Below are positions 7,596 through 14,956 of a stretch of DNA of 18,532 nt, one piece after another; the stretch's first letter is position 1, and each line of letters begins with the position of its first letter. Position numbers and translations under genes: made by a program. The notes below the pieces were generated by a model. That model saw nothing but the letters and a program-made list of their open reading frames with translations, searched no databases and was not told where the DNA came from. The stretch is taken from positions 1-18,532 of the forward strand of contig CANFYD010000013.1 in assembly GCA_947450745.1 (NCBI GenBank). Reading direction: 5' to 3'. The stretch comes from Burkholderiales bacterium (lineage in GTDB: Bacteria > Pseudomonadota > Gammaproteobacteria > Burkholderiales > Burkholderiaceae_C).

Positions 7596-10411
7596 CAGAC
7601 AATCTCCCGCACGTTGAGCACCATCAGCACCGAGCCGTCGCCCATCAGGGCCGAGCCCGAATAGGCGCTCAGGCCGGCCAGCACGCCGCTCAGCGGTTTC
7701 TGGATGATTTCAGCGGTTTCGCGGAAGTCATCGACGATCAAGCCGACCGACTCGCCGCCCACCCGGGCCACCATCACCGCCATTTCGTCATCGGCATTGC
7801 TGAGTGGCGGATGGCTCAAGCCCAGCAAGGTGTTCAGGCTGCGCAGCGGCACGATGCTGCCGCGCAGCACGATGGTCTGGCTTTGCTTGATGCGGCGGAT
7901 CGCCAGGCGCGGCACCCGCACGGTTTCCACCACATGGTCCATCGGCACGCCAAAGGTCTGACCGTCCGATTCGACGATCATCACTTGCGTGACTGCCATC
8001 GACAGCGGCAGCGTGATGCGCAGCCGGGTGCCCTTGCCGACCTCGCTCTCCAGCAGGATGCTGCCGTTGACCTTTTCGACCGCCGTCCGCACCACGTCCA
8101 TACCGACACCGCGGCCGGACAGGTCGGACACCACGTCGGCGGTGGAGAAGCCGGCCGCAAACACCAGGTTGATCGCTTCGCGGTCGCTGATGCGTTCCAG
8201 CACGGCTTCGTCGATCAGGCCTTTTTCGTAGGCCTTGCGCTTGATGACGGCGGGGTCGATGCCGCGCCCGTCGTCGATGATGTCGATCAGCACCCGGTCG
8301 CCCTCTTGCAGCGCCCGGATGGTCAAGCGGCCGACGGCGGGCTTGCCGGCCGCACGGCGCACGGCCGGTGTTTCTAGGCCGTGGTCGAGGCTGTTGCGGA
8401 CGATGTGGATCAGCGGGTCGGCCAGCGACTCGATGATGTTCTTGTCGGCCTCGGTGTCCTCGCCTTCCAGCACCAGCTCCACTTCCTTGGCGAGCTTGCG
8501 GGAGATGTCGCGCACCAGCCGCGGGAAACGCTGGAACACGAACGACACCGGCAACATGCGCACTTGCATGATGGCGTCCTGCATTTCCTCGGCAATGCGG
8601 TTGATCACAGCGTATTGCGCCTTGATCTCGCGCGCCAGTTCGCGCACGCCAAACTGCTCCTCAGCGCGCTGGGCGAGGTAGGGCAGCGCGTTCTTGGACA
8701 CCACCATCTCGCCAATCAAATTCATCAGCCGGTCGATCTTGGCCTGATCGACCCGCAAGCTCTTGGCCCCGGTGCTGCTGGCCACCGCATCGTCCGCGCG
8801 GCGGCCGAACTTGGGGGCGTCGTCGGATGAAGCGGTCGCAGCAACAGCAGCAGCAGCCTCAGTAGCCCACTCGCCGTCGGGGCTGCCGGGCGCTTCAAAC
8901 ATCGTCAGTGCCTGCGGTGCCAACGCGGCGGCGACGGCCACTGCGACAGCGGCGGCTTCTTCGGCGTCGGCTGCTGCCGCTTGCGCACGGGCTTCGTGGG
9001 CCGCCAACCAAGCCAGCAGCGGGGCGCTGCTGGCTTGCTCCAGCGCTTGCGCCAGCGCCGCTTCGATCTGCGGCTGAGCCTCGGCGTCGCCGCTGGACTT
9101 GCTGCAATTGATGAACACCTGGGCGGCCGCACGCAAGCGCCCGGCCAGCCAGGCCGGTTGGTCCTTCAGCTGCAAAATCTGCCGCTGCGCGCCAAAAATC
9201 ATCCGCATCGCGTCAGACTGAGCACTGGCCGGTGCCGGCACGGCTGCGGCGGCCGTCTCGGCCGTCAGCGCAACTGGAGCAGCAACTGAAGCTGCGACCA
9301 CAACTGCGGCAGCAAGCAGAGTCGGCTGCGCTGGGGCAAGCGCTGGGGCCACGGCGGCCACCGTCCAGTCGGGGGCTTGCAGGCTGCGCAGCGACTCGAT
9401 CAAGCGGCGCAGGGCGATCAGGTTCTGCGGTTCGCTGTCCAGCAACAGCAGCAACCAGCGCAGCGCCGAAGACAGCCAGAGATCCGGGCTGCTCAAGTGC
9501 AGCATGGTGACGGCACCCTGGCGCAGCGCGACCAGTTGGCCGGCGTCCAGATGCTGCAAAGCGTCGGAGACAAAATCTTCGTACACCGGCCCGCCGTTCG
9601 GGTCGCCCTGCGGAATCACCAGCCACAGCGGGTCGATGACGGTGATGCGGATCTGGTCCGGCACGTAGCGGTAATGCTCGTCCAACGCTGCGCGCGGGGC
9701 GGCGCTGAGCAATTGAAAATCAAGCACGCAGCGGTAGGCGTCGAGCTCGGCCAGGGCTGGCCAAGCTTCGCGGGCCAGCACCCGCGCCCACAGCAGATCG
9801 GGCGTCTGACGAGCCGAAAACAGCGGGTCATCGCCCTGGAAAAAGCATTCGGTGAGCGGCTGGTAGACGACGCTGAACAACGTGTCGCCATCCTGCGCCC
9901 GCTGGTAGGCAGCCAAGCGGGTGGCCTCGGGGATCAGAGCCAGCGGGAAAGCGGCGGGCGGCGCCTCGGCCACCTCAGCCGCGTCGAACACCGCCTCGGC
10001 CAACTCTTGCGGAAGGGCCGCTCGGGTCTGGCTGATCAGCGCCCGCAAGGCCACCGCCAACTTGGCGGAATCGCCCGCGCGGGACGCCTCGATGCGGCCC
10101 CCGGCCTCGATTTCATCGCACAGCACGGCGACAAAATCCATCGCGTCCAGCAACTGATCGGCCAGCCCTTGGCTGAACGCGACGCGGCCGTCGCGCACCG
10201 CGTCCATCAGGTCTTCACCGGCGTGCAAGACCCGCGTCATCTCCGGAAACTCGAACAGCCCGCTGTTGCCCTTCAGCGTGTGGACACTGCGGAACAGCGA
10301 CACCAGCAACTCGCTGTCTTGCGGCGACTGTTCAAGTTGCAACAGGTCTTCACCGATGCTCTGCAGAAACTCGCGCGCCTCCGCCAAGAACTGTTCGAGT
10401 AAGGGATTCAT
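7595..10411 (-). CDS. cheA: Chemotaxis histidine kinase CheA, long form
   Basis: 938 residues. The P1/Hpt domain is about 1-105 with phospho-accepting H44 in RSVHTLKGNSG. Residues 145-345 hold a region that is not an obvious E. coli-type P2; it contains LTECFFQGDDPLFSARQ and a Trp/Leu-rich end. A long Ala-rich linker runs at about 350-545. P3 dimerisation starts near 549 (SLRVDQAKIDRLMNLIGE). The P4 ATPase has the N box HIVRNSLDHG near 669, DDGRGID near 710 and GRGVGMDVV near 763. The P5 CheW-like domain fills roughly 795-938. There is no C-terminal receiver, unlike many alternative CheA proteins. It should phosphorylate CheB and the lone receivers encoded around it. The start overlaps the preceding receiver stop as ATGA, with GGGAG 9-10 bases upstream; the stop overlaps the STAS gene. 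Confidence 0.97.
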   Translation of the reverse strand: MNPLLEQFLAEAREFLQSIGEDLLQLEQSPQDSELLVSLFRSVHTLKGNSGLFEFPEMTRVLHAGEDLMDAVRDGRVAFSQGLADQLLDAMDFVAVLCDEIEAGGRIEASRAGDSAKLAVALRALISQTRAALPQELAEAVFDAAEVAEAPPAAFPLALIPEATRLAAYQRAQDGDTLFSVVYQPLTECFFQGDDPLFSARQTPDLLWARVLAREAWPALAELDAYRCVLDFQLLSAAPRAALDEHYRYVPDQIRITVIDPLWLVIPQGDPNGGPVYEDFVSDALQHLDAGQLVALRQGAVTMLHLSSPDLWLSSALRWLLLLLDSEPQNLIALRRLIESLRSLQAPDWTVAAVAPALAPAQPTLLAAAVVVAASVAAPVALTAETAAAAVPAPASAQSDAMRMIFGAQRQILQLKDQPAWLAGRLRAAAQVFINCSKSSGDAEAQPQIEAALAQALEQASSAPLLAWLAAHEARAQAAAADAEEAAAVAVAVAAALAPQALTMFEAPGSPDGEWATEAAAAVAATASSDDAPKFGRRADDAVASSTGAKSLRVDQAKIDRLMNLIGEMVVSKNALPYLAQRAEEQFGVRELAREIKAQYAVINRIAEEMQDAIMQVRMLPVSFVFQRFPRLVRDISRKLAKEVELVLEGEDTEADKNIIESLADPLIHIVRNSLDHGLETPAVRRAAGKPAVGRLTIRALQEGDRVLIDIIDDGRGIDPAVIKRKAYEKGLIDEAVLERISDREAINLVFAAGFSTADVVSDLSGRGVGMDVVRTAVEKVNGSILLESEVGKGTRLRITLPLSMAVTQVMIVESDGQTFGVPMDHVVETVRVPRLAIRRIKQSQTIVLRGSIVPLRSLNTLLGLSHPPLSNADDEMAVMVARVGGESVGLIVDDFRETAEIIQKPLSGVLAGLSAYSGSALMGDGSVLMVLNVREIV

Positions 10412-10779
10412 CGACCCAGCTCTCCCAGCAGCAGCCGCACATGGGTCAGCAATTGCTCGGGCTTGACCGGTTTGGCCAAGTAGCAGTTGGCACCGGCCAG
10501 AAAGGCGGCCAGCATGTCTTGCTCTTCGGCTTCGGTGGAGACCATGATGGCCGGCGCTTGCGCCACGTCCTCGATGCGGAATTGGCGCAAAAAGCCGTAG
10601 CCGTCGAGCTTGGGCATGTTGACGTCCACGATGTAGAGGTCGAACGGCTCGGGCAGCGCTTTTTCAAGCGCCTCGACGCCATTGATCGCTTCGGTCACGT
10701 CATAGCCCGCATCTTCAAGAATGCTGCGGTAGTACATGCGAATGGTCGCGGCGTCATCAACGATCAGGATGCGTTTCAT
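10408..10779 (-). CDS. Stand-alone receiver (CheY-like) protein upstream of cheA
   Basis: 123 residues, a single receiver domain. D8/D9 form the acidic pair, D52 in LYIVDVNMPKLDG accepts the phosphate, the switch Ser/Thr is in IMVSTEAEE and K103 is in LAKPV. All residues needed for phosphorylation are present. The gene sits between cheR and cheA with four-base ATGA overlaps on both sides and a GGAGG ribosome binding site inside the end of cheR, so it is made in step with them. It may be a second output or a phosphate sink competing with the CheY encoded downstream, as in other multi-CheY systems; sequence alone does not say which. Confidence 0.94.
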   Translation of the reverse strand: MKRILIVDDAATIRMYYRSILEDAGYDVTEAINGVEALEKALPEPFDLYIVDVNMPKLDGYGFLRQFRIEDVAQAPAIMVSTEAEEQDMLAAFLAGANCYLAKPVKPEQLLTHVRLLLGELGR

Positions 10780-11627
10780 CGGGCCTCCAAGGACTTTTGA
10801 TAAACGATGGCTTCAGGGAATTTGCGCACCTTGTACAAGGACGAGATGCGGCTCATCGACTCGGAATGGCCCAGGCAAATAAAGCCGCCGGGCTTGAGCG
10901 CGTCGTAAAAGGTTTCGGCAGCGGCCTTGCGCGACACGTCGTCGAAATAGATCAACAAGTTGCGGCAGAAGATCACGTCGAAATTGCGGTAGGGCCGGGT
11001 GTCGGCTGGCTCGGCCAGGTTGACGCGGGTGAACTCGACCGCTTGCCGCAGGTCGTCGCAGATCTGGTAGTCATCGCCAACCGACTTGAAGTATTTGTTC
11101 AGCCAAGCCTTGGGCAGATGCTGGACCGAGCGCGCGCTGTAACGCCCCACGCGGGCTTTGTGCAGGATGCCGGTGTCGATGTCCGAGGAGATGATCTCCA
11201 CGTCCCATTTGCTGATGCCGGCCCAGCGCTCCATCAAATACAGCGCCACGCTGTACGGCTCTTCACCCGACGACGAGGGGATGCACCAGATGCGGATCGG
11301 GCCGCTATCGGTCTTGCGCTGGGTGATTTCGGGCAGGATGGACTTGACCAAGCAATCGAACTGGTATTCCTCGCGCAGGAAATAGGTTTCGTTGACCGTC
11401 ATCAAATTGGTCAACTGCTGCACTTCTTCACCCGAAGCCTGGAAGCGCAGCTTGACGAAGTAGCTGCGGAAGTCTCCGCTCTGGGTCGCTTCAATCCGCT
11501 CGACCAAGCGCTTGTCGACGAAGTAGCGCTTGTTGGTCTCGAAGTTGATGCCGGTTTTTCGGTAGAAGAACTCCCGAAACTTCTGGAAGTCGTCGTCGGT
11601 GATCTCGATGGCTTTGAGGCTGGCCAT
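10776..11627 (-). CDS. cheR: Chemoreceptor glutamate methyltransferase CheR
   Basis: 283 residues, the usual length. The N-terminal helical CheR domain is at about 10-85 (FRKTGINFETNKRYFVDKRL-like opening). The SAM-binding part has IWCIPSSSGEEPYSVA, the counterpart of the E. coli CheR motif ending StGEEPYS, then FDVIFCRNLLIYFDD and GFICLGHSESM. It transfers methyl groups from S-adenosylmethionine to receptor glutamates, setting adaptation together with CheB. There is no C-terminal TPR or pentapeptide tether. It begins two bases after the HEAT-protein stop, with GGAG inside the last codons of that gene, and overlaps the next gene by four bases. The substrate is presumably the soluble double-tip receptor of this operon. 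Confidence 0.96.
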   Translation of the reverse strand: MASLKAIEITDDDFQKFREFFYRKTGINFETNKRYFVDKRLVERIEATQSGDFRSYFVKLRFQASGEEVQQLTNLMTVNETYFLREEYQFDCLVKSILPEITQRKTDSGPIRIWCIPSSSGEEPYSVALYLMERWAGISKWDVEIISSDIDTGILHKARVGRYSARSVQHLPKAWLNKYFKSVGDDYQICDDLRQAVEFTRVNLAEPADTRPYRNFDVIFCRNLLIYFDDVSRKAAAETFYDALKPGGFICLGHSESMSRISSLYKVRKFPEAIVYQKSLEAR

Positions 11628-11629
11628 GG

Positions 11630-12253
11630 TTACTCCGCAGCAATGCTTCGCAGCGCCAAGTTGGCTGCGAAATTGATGTAGGGCTCGTCGAGGAAGCGGA
11701 CTTTCAATGCGTCCAGCGCGCCGACCGCTGCACTGGTGCCGACCTCGCTGAGCAAATCAACCGCCGTGGCACAGACGTTCACATGCGGGTCGCGCCGGAT
11801 CACATCGATCAACCAGGACTCCACATCCGGGTGGCGCAGCGACTCCAGCACGTTGACGGTGAAGATGCGCACGTCGGAATCGGCATCGCCGAGCAGGCCG
11901 CGCATGATCGGTGCCACTTCATCGGGCAGCTGCTTCATCGCCTCGATGGCCTCGTTGCGCAGCGCCGCGTCCTCGCTGCGCAGGCAATCGACCAAGCCGG
12001 CCACCGCCACCGCATCACCCAATTGGGTCAGCGTGGTCAGGATGACTTCGCGCACCGACAACTCGGGCTCGACTTTGAGCCGCGCCACCAGCGCCGCCGC
12101 CACGTTCGGGCAGTCCACCAAGTCACGCGCGGCCCAGCGCCGGGTGGTGGCACTGTCGTCAGACAGGCTGACGAGCAGGTCTGGACATTCGCGAGCGGCC
12201 TTGCGATCCCGGTGCACGCCGGAGTCGCCGCCCTCTCTCTTGATCAAAGCCAT
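11630..12253 (-). CDS. HEAT-repeat protein of the chemosensory operon
   Basis: 207 residues, soluble. From about residue 22 on the sequence consists of repeated helical pairs of HEAT/PBS-lyase type: LSDDSATTRRWAARDL, EPELSVREVILTTL, SEDAALRNEAIEAM, DADSDVRIFTVNVL and DPHVNVCATAVDLL, roughly five repeats with the Asp-x-x-[Val/Ala]-Arg signature. Such proteins are protein-binding scaffolds; no catalytic residues are seen. The first residues, MALIKREGG, resemble the MALIKKLSN start of the double-tip receptor. It lies between cheB and cheR, with an AGGAGG ribosome binding site that overlaps the cheB stop, so it is well expressed and its dose is matched to the adaptation enzymes. It could hold CheB or CheR on the array; this is inferred. 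A specific binding partner cannot be named. Confidence 0.88.
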   Translation of the reverse strand: MALIKREGGDSGVHRDRKAARECPDLLVSLSDDSATTRRWAARDLVDCPNVAAALVARLKVEPELSVREVILTTLTQLGDAVAVAGLVDCLRSEDAALRNEAIEAMKQLPDEVAPIMRGLLGDADSDVRIFTVNVLESLRHPDVESWLIDVIRRDPHVNVCATAVDLLSEVGTSAAVGALDALKVRFLDEPYINFAANLALRSIAAE

Positions 12254-12257
12254 GATT

Positions 12258-12263
12258 CCTCCT
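12258..12263 (-). promoter_or_regulatory. Strong ribosome binding site (AGGAGG) of HEAT gene
   Basis: AGGAGG four bases before the ATG at 12253; its first base is the last base of the cheB TAA stop. It supports the chosen start and close coupling of the two genes. Confidence 0.8.
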
Positions 12264-13345
12264 TACCTGCCGGTCCAGCTGCACAGCTGGGCGGCAATTT
12301 TGTCAACCGGCAACACCAAGGTGGCACCGCGCTTGTCTATCAACTCCTTGGGCATGCCGAACACCACCGCGCTCTCTTCCGACTCGGCAATCGTGCGGCC
12401 GCCGCGCTGCTTGATCTGCGTGAAGGCGTCCGCGCCGTCGTTGCCCATGCCGGTCAGCATCACGCCGATGACGCTTTGCGGCTCGCAATGCTCCAGCACC
12501 GAGCGGCCCAGCAGCTCCACCGACGGGTGCCAGAGGTGTTGCGAGCTTTCGGGCTTGGGCAAGACGGTGAGCCGCTCGCCGCGCAGCGCCACCACCATGT
12601 CGGCATTGCCCTTGGCGATGTAGACGGTGCCCGGCTCGACCGCCATCGGCCCAGACGCCTCGATCACCCGCAAGGCGCAGGCCTTGTCGAGCCGGTCGGC
12701 GAATGATTTGGTGAAGGCCGCCGGCATGTGCTGGGCGACCAGAATCGGCCACGGGAAGTCGCTCGGCAGCAGCGGCAAGATCTCCTCCAGCGCGCGCGGC
12801 CCGCCGGTGGAGACGCCGACGATGACCAAGCCGTCACCGCCCGCTGCCTGTGATCCGCTGCGGCGCGGTGCCGGCGGGCGTGACGCGATGCGCTTCTGGT
12901 CGTCGCGCATGCGCTGCACCAGCCCGGTGACGGCCGTGACCTTGCCCTTCAGCCGCGCCCCGGCGGCGGAGCGCACCTTGCCGACCAGCTCGTCGGTGAT
13001 TTCGCCGATGGACAGTGAGATGGTGCCGCCCGGCTTGACGATGTAGTCCACCGCGCCGAGGTTGAGCGCCTCGAACGTGGCCAGCGCGCCTTGCTCGGTC
13101 AGCGACGACACCATCACCACCGCCACCGGCCGCTCGGCCATGATCAGCGACAGCGCGGTCAGGCCGTCCATCTCCGGCATATTGATATCAAGCGTGACGA
13201 CATCGGGCTGGAAGCTGCGGTTCAGCTCCACCGCCTCCCTGCCGTTACGGGCTTGGGTGATTTCAAAGTCGCCGGCGTCCGCAAAAATCTGCGTCAGCTG
13301 ACGCCGCATCAGCGCCGAGTCGTCAACGATCAGTAGCTTGACCAT
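12263..13345 (-). CDS. cheB: Chemoreceptor methylesterase/deamidase CheB
   Basis: 360 residues, normal for the family. The N-terminal receiver domain has D8/D9, phospho-acceptor D53 (VVTLDINMPEMDG), the VMVSSL switch and K104 in VDYIVKPGG. A linker of about 35 residues rich in Arg, Pro and Ser follows. The esterase domain has the catalytic triad S179 (VGVSTGGP), H206 (VAQHMP) and D303 (TGMGNDG). It hydrolyses methyl-glutamates on receptors and is activated by phosphorylation from CheA, so it opposes CheR. The ATG at 13345 is preceded by AAGGGGAG about 8 bases away; 18 bases separate it from the CheW gene. Together with CheR it shows that this array is built to adapt. Confidence 0.97.
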   Translation of the reverse strand: MVKLLIVDDSALMRRQLTQIFADAGDFEITQARNGREAVELNRSFQPDVVTLDINMPEMDGLTALSLIMAERPVAVVMVSSLTEQGALATFEALNLGAVDYIVKPGGTISLSIGEITDELVGKVRSAAGARLKGKVTAVTGLVQRMRDDQKRIASRPPAPRRSGSQAAGGDGLVIVGVSTGGPRALEEILPLLPSDFPWPILVAQHMPAAFTKSFADRLDKACALRVIEASGPMAVEPGTVYIAKGNADMVVALRGERLTVLPKPESSQHLWHPSVELLGRSVLEHCEPQSVIGVMLTGMGNDGADAFTQIKQRGGRTIAESEESAVVFGMPKELIDKRGATLVLPVDKIAAQLCSWTGR

Positions 13346-13363
13346 AGGTCACTCCCCTTCCCC

Positions 13364-14944
13364 TCAAGCCCGCACGGCGGCCAAATTCACCAGTTCCTCG
13401 CCCTCGATCAGGTAGGCGGGCTCCAGCAACTGCACCATGCGCTTTTGCTTTTCCATATTGGCCATGCGGGCCAACAACTTGCCACGCTGGCTGGACAGTT
13501 GCGGCGCCGGTTCGATCGCGGCCTTGGGTATCTTCAGCACCTCGGTGACTTGATCGACGATGAAGCCGGTGCGCACCTCGGCGATCAAGAACACCATGAT
13601 GCGTTGGCGGTCCGAACGCTCCACCCGAGTCAGCCCCAGGCGCACGCGCAGGTCGATGACCGGCAGCACCGAGCCGCGCAGATTGATCACGCCTTCGACG
13701 AAGGACGGTGCCTTGGGCACATGGATCAGCTCATCCGGGACGCGGACAATTTCTTGCACGCTGTGGATGGGCACACCGAACTCTTCCTTGTCCAGATGGA
13801 AGATCACCACCTGTTCGTCGTCGTCCAGGTTGTCGTCGAGGTCGCCGCTTTGCTCGCTCGCTTCACGCTTGCTGTCGTTCACGGTGTTCAAGGCCTCCTT
13901 GATGGCGGAATGGTTGAACAGATTGCGCACGGTGATGATGGAGACCAGCCGTTTGCCGTCGTCGAGACGGCAGATCTCGGCGATGTCGGACAGGTTGCCG
14001 TCCTTGGCCAACAGGGCCGGCATCGCATCGACGCAGGTCTTGGCCACCCGCAGCACCTCGCTGACGCCGTCCACCGCCACGCCGACCGAGGCGCTGCCCA
14101 GCGCCAGCACGACGATGCGGCTCTTCTCGTCCAGCGCTTGTTCGGGCAGACCGAACATGCGGCGCAAGCTGACCAGCGGCAGCAAGCGGCTGCGCAGGTC
14201 CATCACGCCCAGCACATGGGCTTGCGAATGCGGCACGTGGATGATGGTCTCGGGCACTTGCACGATTTCCTGCACGTCCTCGATGGCGATGGCGTATTCC
14301 TGCTCGGCCACGTTGAAGCTGACCAACTGCAGCTCGTCGCTGTTGTCGTCCTCATCGGCGTCAGGCTCGGTGCCGCCGAGCGAGACGTTGCCGCCCAGGC
14401 CAGCCTGCTTGGCAACGTTGGCGATCTGCGCAAATTCACGCTGGATCAGCTTCTCGAAGTCGAGCACCATGATCATCGCGTGGCCGCCGACGCCCTTGAT
14501 GATGCCGCTGAGCAAGTCGGTATCGACTGCACCACGAATAGCCCCGACATCCTCGATCTGACTGGGCTCCACGCCCACCACACTGGCAACCCGGTCCACC
14601 ACGAAACCGAGCGGCTGACCGACATCCACAATCACTGCGCGTGTCGCGTCGTCGGCCTCTTGCTCTGGAAAACCGAACATGCGGCGCAAGGAGATGATGG
14701 GCAACACCTTGCCGCGCAGGTTGGCCAAGCCTTCCAGCGTACTCGGCGCCAGCGGCACTCGAACAACGTCAGGCAGGCGAATGATTTCCTGCACCGGTGC
14801 CATGTCGACCGCGAAGACCTCACCACCGGTGATGAAGGTGACGAACTGACGGGTTTCCGAGCCCAGCTCTGCTTGGCTGCCCTCGCCGGATTGGGCCGGC
14901 TCCACACGCGTTTCACCGCGAAGGTCACTGGTTGAAGTCGTCAT
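13364..14944 (-). CDS. cheW: Adaptor protein with three CheW domains
   Basis: 526 residues made of three successive CheW domains, about 30-170, 203-340 and 373-515. Each has the paired signatures: VQEIIRLPDVVRVP with NLRGKVLPIISL, VQEIVQVPETIIHVP with DLRSRLLPLVSL, and VQEIVRVPDELIHVP with NLRGSVLPVIDL. Acidic linkers (ESDEDD-like runs such as DADEDDNSDE and DLDDNLDDDEQ) join them. Single CheW proteins are about 150-170 residues, so this is a triple fusion. CheW couples receptor tips to CheA in the baseplate; three linked copies could fill three positions at once or link neighbouring rings (inference). Domain 2 has DLRS in place of NLRG. The ATG has AGGAGG at 14950-14955 and lies 12 bases after the receptor stop. 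No single-domain cheW is in the window. Confidence 0.96.
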   Translation of the reverse strand: MTTSTSDLRGETRVEPAQSGEGSQAELGSETRQFVTFITGGEVFAVDMAPVQEIIRLPDVVRVPLAPSTLEGLANLRGKVLPIISLRRMFGFPEQEADDATRAVIVDVGQPLGFVVDRVASVVGVEPSQIEDVGAIRGAVDTDLLSGIIKGVGGHAMIMVLDFEKLIQREFAQIANVAKQAGLGGNVSLGGTEPDADEDDNSDELQLVSFNVAEQEYAIAIEDVQEIVQVPETIIHVPHSQAHVLGVMDLRSRLLPLVSLRRMFGLPEQALDEKSRIVVLALGSASVGVAVDGVSEVLRVAKTCVDAMPALLAKDGNLSDIAEICRLDDGKRLVSIITVRNLFNHSAIKEALNTVNDSKREASEQSGDLDDNLDDDEQVVIFHLDKEEFGVPIHSVQEIVRVPDELIHVPKAPSFVEGVINLRGSVLPVIDLRVRLGLTRVERSDRQRIMVFLIAEVRTGFIVDQVTEVLKIPKAAIEPAPQLSSQRGKLLARMANMEKQKRMVQLLEPAYLIEGEELVNLAAVRA

Positions 14945-14949
14945 GATGG

Positions 14950-14955
14950 CCTCCT
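14950..14955 (-). promoter_or_regulatory. Strong ribosome binding site (AGGAGG) of triple-CheW gene
   Basis: AGGAGG five bases before the ATG at 14944 and just after the TAA stop of the double-tip receptor gene. It fixes the start of the CheW gene. Confidence 0.8.
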
Positions 14956-14956
14956 T

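Noticed and set aside
8870..9350. Ala/Gln-codon-rich repetitive DNA in cheA as a repeat element
   Set aside because: It is the low-complexity Ala-rich linker of CheA in the correct frame; no true direct repeat unit was seen.
13445..14935. Plus-strand frame of 496 codons opposite the triple-CheW gene
   Set aside because: Low-complexity His/Asp/Gln-rich product, an exact shadow of a well-supported gene.
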